Shown here piece after piece: positions 33,947 to 43,288 of a stretch of DNA of 64,000 nucleotides. Source of the stretch: an uncultured Dysgonomonas sp. (GTDB lineage Bacteria; Bacteroidota; Bacteroidia; Bacteroidales; Dysgonomonadaceae). Location: contig CALKIV010000003.1 in assembly GCA_937995835.1 (NCBI GenBank), forward strand, positions 32,589 to 96,588. The letters run 5' to 3'. How positions within the stretch are numbered: position 1 is the stretch's first letter; each line of letters opens with the position of its first letter. The notes under the pieces are model-generated. The model had not been told where the DNA came from, did no database searches, and was given only the letters and a program-made list of their open reading frames with translations. A program made the translations under genes and the position numbers.

Positions 33947-33974
33947 AAAAGGTGAGCTGTGAAGCACACCTTTT
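33947..33974 (+). terminator. Rho-independent terminator after the DUF1287 gene
   Basis: AAAAGGTGAGC / GCACACCTTTT with one mismatch and loop TGTGAA, followed by ATGTTTTTA. Confidence 0.8.
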
Positions 33975-34096
33975 ATGTTTTTATATGGTAGTAACTCTAA
34001 TCATTAAACACAATAAAGGGACTTTATGTTCTCTTTCATGATATCTTTTTCACTTTATAACAGTCTCCCTTCCTCCTCCTTAAAGAACAATAAAAA

Positions 34097-34128
34097 AGCC
34101 ACATTGTCCTAATAGGAGCAATGTGGCT
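34097..34128 (-). terminator. Terminator after the PepSY-like lipoprotein gene
   Basis: AGCCACATTG / CAATGTGGCT with further TCCT/AGGA pairing in the loop, followed on the minus strand by TTTTTTATTG. Confidence 0.85.
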
Positions 34129-34158
34129 CATTATATAATATCGGATTTTAATTTAAAA

Positions 34159-35508
34159 CTACTCTTCTTCAACAAGAGCCGTATACTCTTCGATGAACTT
34201 ACCAGTTATAGCATCAAAATATATGAACTTTAAATTGTTTGGCACTAACACTGTAAAGTAAAATCGATCAGAAATATCATTTTGATCTTTACTGTAATTA
34301 TACCGAATAGACAATATTGGATTATCAGCAGTATAATGCTCCTTCATATAGGTTAAGGCAGCCTTAGGCATAGTATTTAATATCGCTTCTGGTAGAGCTA
34401 CAACACCCTCACCCGAAGAGGTAATAGGGCCTGCCGATATCGACCTCATAGCGCCCTCATAGTCTGTCACTAATGCTATTTCCGTATTTTTTCCTTTTGC
34501 TATAAATGCATGCCTTAAATGATAAGCTCCACCTGTGTTTGTTCTTGTCTCAAATGTCAATTCTTCTTGTGGCTTAAAACCATTATTAATATACTCCTTC
34601 GCTTTTTCTAATGGAGGTTCTATGATAGTGTTATCCTTGCTGATAAGCGCAAACTTCTTTTCCTTATATGTAACACCATATAAAGATTCATTGTTATGCC
34701 TAGCAACTGTAGTTATAGTACCCTCAGCATCTGCAAAGTTGTTTCTCAACGTGGTATATATATCTTCCGGTAATATCTTTTTCACTTTTTCTTGGTTAAT
34801 AGTTTTCTTATCTTTATTGTCGATATAGAACCACTCACCATTTTCGTAAAAGTCAATAAAAGTTTTGTCTGAATCGACAAATCTGTAAATATATCCCCTA
34901 TGACCACTAAATCGCAGTACATATTTATCCAAATATGACGGTGTTGCTTTTGTAGTTGTTTGCAAATCTCCTTTAATGAAATCTACCATCTTTTTAGGTA
35001 GTTCATATCGACCAGTCAAAAACATATCAGCATAAGTCCACCCTTCGTGAGTATAAATAATATATGACTTCATGTTATTATCTAAAATAAAACTGAGTTC
35101 ATCATTATTCTCCTTACTCAGACCTATTATTTTATTATTTGCATAATGCTTATTAAATTCATCCTTGATACCTACATATGATGGAAGTTTGTCAAAGATA
35201 ACCTCTTTCCCCTTTTCAGATAATCCTTTGGGTGTCTCTATGCCAAGCCACTCTCCTTTTGTATCAAAATATACTAGAATATTATCCGTCAATTTAGTTA
35301 GATACAACTGTTCAGAGCCATTTTCATTCTGATTATACTTGTTGGCAGAAGTAATCTTATTGGTAGGAAAATAATTTTCCAAAAATGTTTGAGCACTTTC
35401 CGGTAATTTATCAGGAGTAATAATTGAGTGGTCGACGTCATCTTTACATGATGTTGCAAAAATAATCATCATCAAAGCGACTAGATAGTATAAGCTTTTA
35501 GCGTTCAT
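34159..35508 (-). CDS. Lipoprotein with PepSY-like (DUF2874) repeats
   Basis: A 449-residue lipoprotein; signal with ATSC at about 18-21, then KDDVDHS. The mature part appears to contain repeated PepSY-like/DUF2874 units. Each starts with a Pro-rich helix such as LPESAQTFLENYFPTNKI (about 35), LPKKMVDFIKGDL (about 170) or MPKAALTYMKEHYTADNPI (about 390), and is followed by a strand pair with a FD..GEW or FYENGEWFYID motif. Such Bacteroides proteins are periplasmic or surface lipoproteins of unknown role, structurally like a beta-lactamase inhibitor fold. It stands alone with its own terminator. Confidence 0.75.
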   Translation of the reverse strand: MNAKSLYYLVALMMIIFATSCKDDVDHSIITPDKLPESAQTFLENYFPTNKITSANKYNQNENGSEQLYLTKLTDNILVYFDTKGEWLGIETPKGLSEKGKEVIFDKLPSYVGIKDEFNKHYANNKIIGLSKENNDELSFILDNNMKSYIIYTHEGWTYADMFLTGRYELPKKMVDFIKGDLQTTTKATPSYLDKYVLRFSGHRGYIYRFVDSDKTFIDFYENGEWFYIDNKDKKTINQEKVKKILPEDIYTTLRNNFADAEGTITTVARHNNESLYGVTYKEKKFALISKDNTIIEPPLEKAKEYINNGFKPQEELTFETRTNTGGAYHLRHAFIAKGKNTEIALVTDYEGAMRSISAGPITSSGEGVVALPEAILNTMPKAALTYMKEHYTADNPILSIRYNYSKDQNDISDRFYFTVLVPNNLKFIYFDAITGKFIEEYTALVEEE

Positions 35509-35677
35509 AATAATATTGATTTTAGTTTATCGTGTTTCATTAAGTGGCTATCAGAAAGCATAAAAAAGGATGTGAGTCAGATTATTCAGTTATAAATATT
35601 TTTTGATCTAAAATCTGCTCAAGAGCTCAGAACAAACACTTCTGCAAATCACCCCTATTGGCTTCCAATATAAAAAA

Positions 35678-35717
35678 TCTGCAAAAATTAATATCTAAAG
35701 ATAAAAACTTTTGCAGA
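35678..35717 (-). terminator. Terminator after the acyl-CoA ligase gene
   Basis: TCTGCAAAA / TTTTGCAGA stem with a long AT-rich loop, followed on the minus strand by ATTTTTTATA. It lies 70 bases beyond the ligase stop. Confidence 0.6.
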
Positions 35718-35786
35718 CTTATATACTAAGTATAGAGACATTTAACTGTCAAATAGGTAAATAAATTAATTTATTTTTCAGCCAGA

Positions 35787-37448
35787 TTAGCGCGCATTAT
35801 GCTCGCCTCGTATGACAGCTCTTTTAATCTTACCACTAATTGTTTTAGGCAGTTCATCAACAAATTCGATGATGCGAGGATATTTATATGGGGCTGTTAC
35901 TTTCTTCACATGATCTTGGATCTCTTTTATCAAAGCATCTCCTGCTTTATCTTTATAATCATTAGCTAAAACCACAGTTGCCTTTACTATCTGTCCACGA
36001 ATAGGATCAGGTACACCGGTGATAGCACACTCAACGACAGAAGCATGCGTCATCAAAGCACTTTCGACCTCGAATGGCCCTATGCGATAGCCTGAACTTT
36101 TGATCACATCATCTGTTCTGCCCTCAAACCAGAAATAGCCATCTTCGTCTCGCCATGACATATCTCCAGTTCTGTAAATATCGTTACTATATACTTTTTC
36201 AGTCAATGCCTGATCGCGATAATATCCCATAAAAAGCCCGGTAGGCTTAAATTTATCTGTTCTTATTATCACTTCTCCTACTTCTCCTTCCTCCACTGAA
36301 CGCCCATCAGCATCTATCAAGTCAATATCGTAAGCAGGATTAGGCACCCCCATAGCCCCAGGCTTTGGCTCCATCCAAGGAAAAGTTACAATGGTTGGTG
36401 TAGTCTCAGTCTGTCCAAAGGCTTCCATTATTTTGATATTGGTTGCTTTATAAAAAGACTCAAACACTGATGGATTTAACGCCTCACCTGCTGTTGTAGC
36501 ATATTCTAGAGACGACAAATCATATTTCGTTATGTCTTCTCTGATCATAAATCGATAGACTGTAGGAGGTGCACAAAAAGAAGTGACCTTATACGTGTGC
36601 ATCAATTCTAAAATATCGACCGGATTGAATTTCTCGTGATCATAAACCATCACTGCTGCTCCGACAATCATCTGTCCATATAATTTACCCCAAACAGCCT
36701 TTGCCCATCCAGTGTCCGCGACTGTCAGGTGGAGACTATCTTCATGCAAGTTATGCCAATATTTAGCAGTCACAATATGTCCTAAAGGGTATACGAAGTT
36801 GTGAATCACCATTTTTGGTTCTCCCGTTGTGCCAGAAGTAAAATACAGCAACATGATATCCTCATTGCTATTTACTTGCTCCGGCCTTGTAAAAGCTTTT
36901 GCTTCCTTCAACCCTTCATCGAAAGAAAGCCAATCTTTTCTTAACTGCTCTCCTCCGCAAGACAAACGAAACTCCACCGTTGGCGATTCAGCCATTGCTG
37001 CATCCACATGACTCATAACAACAGCATCGTCTGCTGCCAAAATAGCCTTAATGCTAGCCGAATTATTTCGATATATAATATCTTTTGGTGTCAACAGATG
37101 TGTAGCAGGAATAGCCACAGCTCCAATTTTGTGCAAACCAATGATGGCAAACCAAAATTCATAACGACGCTTAAGAATCAGCATCACTTTATCTCCCTTG
37201 CCAATACCCAACGATTGGAAAAAAGAGGCTGCTCTGTCGCTTTGTTCTTTCAGATCAGCAAAGGTAAAATCATAATGTTCACCATGATCGTTTGTCCAAC
37301 AAAGAGCTCTTTTATTAGGATTTGTTTTAGCCCATACATCTATTACATCATACCCAAAGTTGAAATTGGCTGGTATAGTCAATTGGTAATTTGCAGCAAA
37401 ATCTTCAGTGGAGCTGAACTCCGTCTGAGGTAAAAAATTTTCTAACAT
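35787..37448 (-). CDS. AMP-dependent acyl-CoA synthetase (medium-chain/acetyl-CoA synthetase-like)
   Basis: A 553-residue cytoplasmic ligase that activates a carboxylic acid through an acyl-AMP to an acyl-CoA. The P-loop-like motif YFTSGTTGEPKMV lies at about 205-217. EAFGQTETT (adenine and acyl pocket), YRTGDMSWRDEDGYFWFEGR and SSGYRIGPFEVE (hinge and CoA site) follow, and the catalytic Lys lies in PKTISGKIKRA. The Trp-rich SGTTG context and length fit the acyl-CoA synthetase subgroup acting on short to medium acids. The XRE-cupin regulator gene sits 21 bases upstream on the same strand, a pairing also known elsewhere in Bacteroides. Confidence 0.9.
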   Translation of the reverse strand: MLENFLPQTEFSSTEDFAANYQLTIPANFNFGYDVIDVWAKTNPNKRALCWTNDHGEHYDFTFADLKEQSDRAASFFQSLGIGKGDKVMLILKRRYEFWFAIIGLHKIGAVAIPATHLLTPKDIIYRNNSASIKAILAADDAVVMSHVDAAMAESPTVEFRLSCGGEQLRKDWLSFDEGLKEAKAFTRPEQVNSNEDIMLLYFTSGTTGEPKMVIHNFVYPLGHIVTAKYWHNLHEDSLHLTVADTGWAKAVWGKLYGQMIVGAAVMVYDHEKFNPVDILELMHTYKVTSFCAPPTVYRFMIREDITKYDLSSLEYATTAGEALNPSVFESFYKATNIKIMEAFGQTETTPTIVTFPWMEPKPGAMGVPNPAYDIDLIDADGRSVEEGEVGEVIIRTDKFKPTGLFMGYYRDQALTEKVYSNDIYRTGDMSWRDEDGYFWFEGRTDDVIKSSGYRIGPFEVESALMTHASVVECAITGVPDPIRGQIVKATVVLANDYKDKAGDALIKEIQDHVKKVTAPYKYPRIIEFVDELPKTISGKIKRAVIRGEHNAR

Positions 37449-37469
37449 GTTTATTTAAATGTTTCTACT

Positions 37470-38024
37470 TTACAAAATTACAGCCAAAAACTTCACTCTT
37501 TTTCCGTCCATTGGTTGCATGCCATGTGGCTTATTGGAATCATAATAAATACTATCTCCTTCACTCAAAAAAAGATCCTTACCATCTATTTGAATTCTCA
37601 TTCTGCCCTCTAAGATTAAGTTAAACTCTTGCCCACCATGCGCACTCAAGTGCAAAGGCAAATCTCCCACTCTAGGCTCAACGGTAACCTCAAATATTTC
37701 GGCTTTCCTATTATTGAATCCACCTGCTAATGTCTGATATTTATATGTTTCTACACGTTTGACAGATAATCCTTTACCCTTTCTTGTAAGGAAATAACTA
37801 CTCATACGTGGCTCGTTATCAAACATCAAGACGGTAGTATCAATTTTATACTGTTCTGAAATGGATCTTAAAATGCTCAATGTCATTTCTTTTTCTCCAT
37901 TTTCATAAGCGATGTAGTCCTTTATTGGAATATTACATGGAGCTATAAATTCTTCTTGAGAAAGTTCTAATGCCTCACGAAGACCTTTCAGCCTCAATCC
38001 CATTTGTTTTAAAAATTCAGCCAT
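37470..38024 (-). CDS. XRE-type transcription regulator with cupin sensor domain
   Basis: A 184-residue regulator. Helix-turn-helix at about 10-65 (LKGLREALELSQEEFIAPCNI, IAYENGEKEMTLSILRSI). C-terminal cupin barrel at about 105-180 (GDLPLHLSAHGGQEFNLILE, DLFLSEGDSIYYDSNKPHGM), with His and Glu residues able to bind a metal or small ligand. It precedes the acyl-CoA ligase gene by 21 bases and very likely controls that operon in response to the acid or a product. XRE-cupin proteins are often repressors released by ligand; direction here is not known. Confidence 0.9.
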   Translation of the reverse strand: MAEFLKQMGLRLKGLREALELSQEEFIAPCNIPIKDYIAYENGEKEMTLSILRSISEQYKIDTTVLMFDNEPRMSSYFLTRKGKGLSVKRVETYKYQTLAGGFNNRKAEIFEVTVEPRVGDLPLHLSAHGGQEFNLILEGRMRIQIDGKDLFLSEGDSIYYDSNKPHGMQPMDGKRVKFLAVIL

Positions 38025-38158
38025 ATCATTTTGTCTTTTATAAACTATCTATTCAATAGGTTCAAATACCTTTTTCATACCATACAGAGGCAATAAATAG
38101 ATATATAATACTAGCAAAGAATAGATTACAATATTTAGTAATATCTTTTTGCTGAAAA

Positions 38159-38166
38159 CAAAGGTA
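38159..38166 (-). promoter_or_regulatory. Promoter -7 element for the XRE-cupin operon
   Basis: TACCTTTG on the minus strand matches TAnnTTTG; it lies about 135 bases before the XRE-cupin start, leaving a long leader. Confidence 0.45.
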
Positions 38167-38306
38167 ATAATTTATAAATAGCATTAAAGTCAAACTAAAA
38201 ATAAATACTATCACTTATATATTCTTGTGAAAAACTGAGAAGTTCAATGCTCATCTTGTTCCCACTTTTAATCTACAGATATATAGTCAATCAATGTAAT
38301 TTTTAT

Positions 38307-38314
38307 TAATTTTG
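38307..38314 (+). promoter_or_regulatory. Promoter -7 element for fabD
   Basis: TAATTTTG, 44 bases before the chosen ATG at 38359, matches the consensus. Transcription would start near the TTG at 38320 that opens the longest frame, which argues against that codon as the start. Confidence 0.55.
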
Positions 38315-38358
38315 CAGTCTTGTTTATAAAGACATTATTAAAAAAATATCAAGAAGTT

Positions 38359-39240
38359 ATGAAAGCATATGTATTTCCTGGACAGGGAGCACAATTTGTA
38401 GGAATGGGTAAAGACCTATATGAGACATCTGCAGAGGCTAAAGAAATGTTTGAAAAAGCCAATGAGATTCTTGGGTTTCGCATCACTGATCTAATGTTTG
38501 CCGGAACTGATGAAGATTTGAGACAAACGAAGGTGACTCAGCCTGCAATTTTTCTTCATTCTGTGATTTTAGCAAAAACAATGAATAAAGACTTCCAACC
38601 TGACATGGTTGCAGGTCACTCTCTGGGAGAGTTCTCAGCATTGGTTGCTTCTGATGCTATCTCCTTTGAAGATGGATTGAAACTAGTATATAAACGTGCT
38701 TTGGCTATGCAAAAAGCATGTGAACAAAATCCTTCTACGATGGCAGCCATCCTAGGACTGTCAAACGAAAAAGTAGAAGAAATATGTGCTACCATCACTG
38801 ACGAAGTGGTAGTCCCTGCTAATTACAACTGCCCTGGACAAATTGTTATTTCAGGAACTGATGCCGGAATTGATAGGGCTTGCGAACTTTTACTTGCTGC
38901 TGGTGCTAAAAGAGCATTGAAGTTGAAAGTGGGAGGAGCTTTTCACTCTCCTTTGATGGAGCCTGCAAGAGTGGAATTGGAAGAAGCGATCAAAGCAACA
39001 AACTTTTCTGCTCCAAGATGCCCTGTATACCAAAATGTAACAACTAAAGGTGAAAATGATCCTAAAGTGATCAAAGAAAACTTGGTAGCTCAACTTACTT
39101 CTCCTGTAAAATGGACTCAATCTGCTGAAAACATGATTGCTGATGGAGCTAAACACTTTGTAGAAGTTGGTCCCGGAGCCGTGCTTCAAGGATTGGTGAA
39201 AAAGATTTCGAGAGAAGTAGAAACTAGTGGCGTACAATAA
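38359..39240 (+). CDS. fabD: Malonyl-CoA:ACP transacylase
   Basis: Transfers malonyl from CoA to acyl carrier protein for fatty acid synthesis; 293 residues from the chosen ATG, normal for FabD. It begins MKAYVFPGQGAQ, the standard N-terminus with the oxyanion-hole GQGAQ. The nucleophile Ser88 lies in GHSLGE; the catalytic His is in GGAFHSPLM, and NCPGQIVISG is conserved. Thirteen codons upstream in frame (from a TTG) are discarded because they follow directly on the promoter. A strong terminator follows. Surprisingly, no other fab gene is adjacent. Confidence 0.96.
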   Translation: MKAYVFPGQGAQFVGMGKDLYETSAEAKEMFEKANEILGFRITDLMFAGTDEDLRQTKVTQPAIFLHSVILAKTMNKDFQPDMVAGHSLGEFSALVASDAISFEDGLKLVYKRALAMQKACEQNPSTMAAILGLSNEKVEEICATITDEVVVPANYNCPGQIVISGTDAGIDRACELLLAAGAKRALKLKVGGAFHSPLMEPARVELEEAIKATNFSAPRCPVYQNVTTKGENDPKVIKENLVAQLTSPVKWTQSAENMIADGAKHFVEVGPGAVLQGLVKKISREVETSGVQ

Positions 39241-39251
39241 TTGAACAAATA

Positions 39252-39296
39252 AAATAAGAAACGGGCAATAGATTTTATTTGGCTCGTTTCTTATTT
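39252..39296 (+). terminator. Rho-independent terminator after fabD
   Basis: AAATAAGAAACGGGC pairs with GCTCGTTTCTTATTT (one mismatch). It overlaps the first codons of the longest rfbD frame, showing that those codons are not translated. Confidence 0.85.
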
Positions 39297-39315
39297 GTTT
39301 AATATTACAAAAAAG

Positions 39316-40215
39316 ATGGATACTTTGATAAATGTATTAATAACAGGAGCTAACGGACAATTGGGGCAAGAAATACAACGCAATGCGAATATATTGCCCG
39401 AAGAACAGTACCGCTTATTCTTTGCTGATTCCCAAATGGTCAACATTACAGATTTTAAGTCTGTTAATGAATTTGTGAAAAAGAACGAAATAAAATACAT
39501 TATCAACTGTGCTGCTTATACTGCCGTAGACAAGGCTGAAGATGAAGATCAAATTGAGCTTTGCTATGGAGTCAACTTTGAAGGGATACAAAATATAGGA
39601 GATGCTGCAAAGGCCAATAATGCAAAAGTGATCCATGTATCCACAGACTATGTTTTCGATGGCACAAAAGCTGAACCGTATACCGAATCTGACAGTATCA
39701 ATCCTCAATCAGTCTATGGCAAATCGAAAGCTAAAGGAGAATCTGCACTATTTGATGCTAGTGGTCTGGAAAACAGCATCGTGATCAGAACATCTTGGCT
39801 ATACTCCATCTATGGTAATAACTTTGTGAAAACAATGTTGCGATTAGGTGCTGAAAGAGATTCGCTCAACGTGGTTGCCGACCAAAAAGGAACACCCACC
39901 AATGCCAAAGACTTAGCCATCGCCATCTTAAGCATCGTGAAATATGCTGAAGAAAAAGAGTTTAAAGCCGGAATATATCATTATTCCAATGAGGGAGAAA
40001 CTACTTGGTTCGATTTCACGTTAGCCATACACAAAGCAGCCAATATTAGTTGCCAAGTGAGTCCAATAAACACGGATCAATATCCGACGAAAGCCAAACG
40101 CCCTCAATATAGCGTATTGGACAAAACAAAAATAAAAAGTGCTTTCGATTTACCTATCCCTCAATGGGAGGACAGCTTAAACTTATGTATAGCTGAATTA
40201 AAACAAATGCAATGA
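39316..40215 (+). CDS. rfbD: dTDP-4-dehydrorhamnose reductase
   Basis: The final enzyme of dTDP-L-rhamnose synthesis, an NADPH-dependent SDR-type reductase; 299 residues from the chosen ATG. Cofactor loop VLITGANGQLGQE at about 7-19; INCAAYTAVDKAEDE; the catalytic YGKSKAKGE (Tyr-x-x-x-Lys) after VSTDYVFDGT; RTSWLYSIYGNNFVKTML. The other rfb genes (A, B, C) are not in the window. The TTG at 39295 that opens the longest frame lies in the fabD terminator. The stop overlaps the start of the next lipoprotein gene by four bases (ATGA), so they are translationally coupled. Confidence 0.95.
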   Translation: MDTLINVLITGANGQLGQEIQRNANILPEEQYRLFFADSQMVNITDFKSVNEFVKKNEIKYIINCAAYTAVDKAEDEDQIELCYGVNFEGIQNIGDAAKANNAKVIHVSTDYVFDGTKAEPYTESDSINPQSVYGKSKAKGESALFDASGLENSIVIRTSWLYSIYGNNFVKTMLRLGAERDSLNVVADQKGTPTNAKDLAIAILSIVKYAEEKEFKAGIYHYSNEGETTWFDFTLAIHKAANISCQVSPINTDQYPTKAKRPQYSVLDKTKIKSAFDLPIPQWEDSLNLCIAELKQMQ

Positions 40216-40784
40216 AACTTTTTATACAATCATTCACTCTAGTGTTGTGTACCTCAATCCTATTTTCATGTGGTGGAGGAAAAAAACAACAAACAACAAA
40301 TAACTCTGAAGGAGAAGCAGAGGGGAATTCTTCTCTTGTCGTAGAACTACCTACAACAGTTTTTGACGACAATTGGAATAAACTTGATCAAAAGAGCAAA
40401 TTACTTTCTCATGAAGAATTTGATGCGCTCCAATTAGGCGATCTCAGCTTTATTGGTGCTTATGGAGATTTTCAATACGAGGAAGGGAAAACATTATTAG
40501 ATCAAGCTGACAAAAAACTTTTAACTATAAAAACGATATCCAGTGGAGAAATTTCAGAATATCTCTTAGGATATGTAGACCAAAATATATCAGACAGTCT
40601 TTTAGTGGCGTATGAAGACAATGTGGAATATTATTCTAAAGTTTCGTCCACCATTGCAAAAGATACCATCACAGTTATGGCTATCAATTGGGACTACTCA
40701 GGAATGGAAGAAATTTCTGATACTATTATCAGCCGATACATCATTACGCCTGAACTCAGGTTTGAAGAAATTATTGAAGAGTAA
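40212..40784 (+). CDS. Lipoprotein of unknown function
   Basis: A 190-residue lipoprotein; signal ends LFSC at about 17-20, then GGGKKQQ, a flexible polar linker, and a mixed alpha/beta domain (FDDNWNKLDQKSKLLSHEEF, ISEYLLGYVDQNISDSLLVA). The C-terminus is acidic. It overlaps rfbD by four bases and precedes prfC by 26, so it belongs to an rfbD, lipoprotein, prfC, kinase series. I do not recognise the family. Confidence 0.7.
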   Translation: MKLFIQSFTLVLCTSILFSCGGGKKQQTTNNSEGEAEGNSSLVVELPTTVFDDNWNKLDQKSKLLSHEEFDALQLGDLSFIGAYGDFQYEEGKTLLDQADKKLLTIKTISSGEISEYLLGYVDQNISDSLLVAYEDNVEYYSKVSSTIAKDTITVMAINWDYSGMEEISDTIISRYIITPELRFEEIIEE

Positions 40785-40810
40785 AATACAAATATCCAAG
40801 ATATACTTGA

Positions 40811-42391
40811 ATGAGTACACTTAAAGAAGAAATAAAAAGAAGACGAACATTTGCAATCATCAGTCACCCCGATGCAGGGAAAACTACTTTAACAGAAAAG
40901 CTACTTCTATTTGGGGGAGCTATTCATGTGGCTGGCGCTGTGAAGTCGAACAAGATAAAAAAGACTGCAACATCAGACTGGATGGAGATTGAGAAGCAAC
41001 GTGGAATCTCAGTTGCTACATCAGTGATGGGCTTCGAATATAAGGACAAAAAAATAAACATCCTGGATACTCCTGGTCACCAAGACTTTGCAGAAGACAC
41101 CTATCGAACACTGACTGCTGTGGACAGTGTGATTGTGGTGGTAGACTCTGCTCGTGGAGTGGAGCTTCAAACACGTAGACTAATGGAGGTTTGCCGTATG
41201 CGAAATACACCGGTAATGATCTTCATCAATAAGCTGGACCGTGAAGGTAAAGACCCTTTCGAACTTCTTGACGAACTCGAAGAGGAACTACAAATAAAAG
41301 TTCGTCCAATGGTGTGGCCAATAGAGCGTGGTCATAAGTTTAAGGGAACATATAATATGCATACCAGACAACTAAACCTCTATAAACAAGGCAAGACTAA
41401 TAGTACTGAGTACGTAGACTTAGAAGATGTTAATAGTCCTGAACTTGAAAAATATATTCCTAAGGAGTTAACGACCACACTTCGCGACGAATTAGAATTG
41501 ATAGAAGGTGTGTATTCGGATTTGGATAAAGAAGAGTATCTGAAAGGGAAAATAGCTCCTGTATTCTTTGGAACAGCTTTATACAATTTCGGAGTACAAG
41601 AACTACTCGACTATTTTATCGAAACAGCGCCCTACCCTCGTCCGGTAGATGCTGTAGAACGTACAGTGAAACCTGATGAAGAAGATTTCACAGGATTTAT
41701 CTTTAAGATACATGCTAATATGGACCCTAACCATAGGTCATGTATCGCTTTCGTTAAGGTTTGTTCTGGTAAGTTTGAGAGAAATGTCAATTACAAACAC
41801 GTAAGATTGAATAGACAAATGAAATTCTCATCTCCTACGGCTTTCATGGCACAGAAAAAAGAAACTGTGGACGAAGCCTTTGCCGGTGATATTGTGGGGC
41901 TTCCTGATAATGGGAACTTTAAGATTGGAGATACGTTAACGGTGAAAGAAGATTTACACTTCAAAGGATTGCCTAGTTTCTCTCCTGAGATGTTCAAATA
42001 TATCGAAAATGCTGATCCAATGAAGGCCAAGCAAATGGATAAAGGCATCAACCAATTGATGGATGAAGGTGTGGCACAGCTATTTGTTAACCAGTTCAAC
42101 AATAGAAAGATCATCGGTACAGTAGGCCAACTACAGTTTGAAGTGATCCAATATCGTCTCTTACATGAATATGGGGCACAATGCAGATGGGAAAATATCA
42201 GTCTTCATAAAGCTTGTTGGATAGAATGTGCAGACAAAGCCATGTTAGAGGACTTTAAACGTAGAAAAGCTCAATACATGGCGAAAGACAAAGAAGGCAG
42301 AGATGTGTTCTTAGCAGACTCAGGCTATGTTTTAAACATGGCTCAACAGGATTTTAAAGAAATAAAATTCCATTTCACTTCTGAATTTTAA
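40811..42391 (+). CDS. prfC: Peptide chain release factor 3
   Basis: A GTPase that removes RF1/RF2 from the ribosome after termination; 526 residues. G1 SHPDAGKTT at 18-26, RGISV (G2), LDTPGHQDF (G3) and FINKLDREG (G4). ERGHKFKGTYN and the late QLQFEVIQYRLLHEYGA are typical of RF3 rather than EF-G. Length is normal. It is followed by a kinase gene after 12 bases. Confidence 0.96.
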   Translation: MSTLKEEIKRRRTFAIISHPDAGKTTLTEKLLLFGGAIHVAGAVKSNKIKKTATSDWMEIEKQRGISVATSVMGFEYKDKKINILDTPGHQDFAEDTYRTLTAVDSVIVVVDSARGVELQTRRLMEVCRMRNTPVMIFINKLDREGKDPFELLDELEEELQIKVRPMVWPIERGHKFKGTYNMHTRQLNLYKQGKTNSTEYVDLEDVNSPELEKYIPKELTTTLRDELELIEGVYSDLDKEEYLKGKIAPVFFGTALYNFGVQELLDYFIETAPYPRPVDAVERTVKPDEEDFTGFIFKIHANMDPNHRSCIAFVKVCSGKFERNVNYKHVRLNRQMKFSSPTAFMAQKKETVDEAFAGDIVGLPDNGNFKIGDTLTVKEDLHFKGLPSFSPEMFKYIENADPMKAKQMDKGINQLMDEGVAQLFVNQFNNRKIIGTVGQLQFEVIQYRLLHEYGAQCRWENISLHKACWIECADKAMLEDFKRRKAQYMAKDKEGRDVFLADSGYVLNMAQQDFKEIKFHFTSEF

Positions 42392-42403
42392 AATTAACCT
42401 TAG

Positions 42404-43168
42404 ATGGGGAAATCACTGAAAGAGAAATTGGTAATCAATAAAGATTATACTCAGTACAAACACTTTCTAATAAAGCTTCCTGATATTTTTCAGAAAGAAG
42501 GAGATATCGTGTATCAAGATAGGAACACGATAAAATCCTTTGAGATGAATGGCATTCGTATCAATGTGAAGTCTTTTAGGACTCCCCACCTGATTAATCA
42601 ATTTGTATATACTCTTTTCAGAGATTCGAAAGCTAAACGATCTTATCATTACGCTAAAAATCTGATTAATAGAGGAATTAACACTCCTCAACCAATTGCC
42701 TACATGGAGTTCAAAGCTGGTATAAGGTTGCAAGAGAGTTTCTATGTAAGTCAACAAATAGAATTTGATGACGAGATGCGGGTACTCCAGAAAGGGAGTT
42801 TGGAAGAGCATAAGCCATTAATCTTAGCTTTTGCCAAATACACTGCATTTTTGCACAATCAGAAAGTTCTGCATTTAGATTATTCTCCCGGCAATATTTT
42901 ATTCAAAAAAGAGGAAGACAAATATGGTTTCTGGCTTGTTGACCTAAACAGAATGAGGTTTGATAAGGACGTGACAAGTAAAGAAGCTGCTTATAACTTC
43001 CGACGACTTTGGGGAAGTGATGAAATGATTAAAGTATTTGTCAAGGAGTACGCCTCGCGAAGGAATCTAAATACTCACGAATGTCTTAAATACACCTTTA
43101 AGTATAGGGAAGAGTTTTGGAGTACATTTACCGCTAAATACCCAGAAGCTACCCCTTACATACCATAA
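42404..43168 (+). CDS. Lipopolysaccharide/RIO-type kinase (WaaP-like)
   Basis: A 254-residue soluble kinase-fold protein. An N-terminal lobe with the probable ATP-binding Lys in INVKSF (about 51-56) is followed by the catalytic loop HLDYSPGNILF: His157, Asp159 and Asn164. The metal-binding segment is WLVDLNRM with Asp180 (a DLN variant of DFG). This is the pattern of the lipopolysaccharide kinase (Kdo/WaaP) group, which phosphorylates heptose or Kdo of lipid A core. It follows prfC closely and may be in its transcript. The actual substrate in Bacteroidota is unknown. Confidence 0.8.
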   Translation: MGKSLKEKLVINKDYTQYKHFLIKLPDIFQKEGDIVYQDRNTIKSFEMNGIRINVKSFRTPHLINQFVYTLFRDSKAKRSYHYAKNLINRGINTPQPIAYMEFKAGIRLQESFYVSQQIEFDDEMRVLQKGSLEEHKPLILAFAKYTAFLHNQKVLHLDYSPGNILFKKEEDKYGFWLVDLNRMRFDKDVTSKEAAYNFRRLWGSDEMIKVFVKEYASRRNLNTHECLKYTFKYREEFWSTFTAKYPEATPYIP

Positions 43169-43288
43169 AGGCACACTATAACAATAAACCATTCTTTATT
43201 CTTCTGTCGTTATCACAATCATATCACCCAAGAATGAAGTGAACCATAAAAAGTAAACGTAAAACGAAAACTTCTAACTGCAGAATAT

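Larger units (their letters stand above)
38025..38358. other. Divergent intergenic region between XRE-cupin and fabD
   Basis: No gene is seen in about 330 bases. It holds a minus-strand element TACCTTTG at 38159-38166, probably the XRE-cupin/ligase promoter with a leader of about 130 bases, and a plus-strand TAATTTTG at 38307-38314 for fabD. The remainder is AT-rich without clear repeats. Confidence 0.5.

Noticed and set aside
37008..37433. 141-codon open frame on the plus strand inside the acyl-CoA ligase gene
   Set aside because: Antisense to a clear ligase with all motifs; composition is that of a shadow frame.
39295..39315. Start of rfbD at the TTG at 39295
   Set aside because: This stretch begins inside the fabD terminator and encodes MFNITKK, not found in RfbD proteins; ATG 39316 fits.
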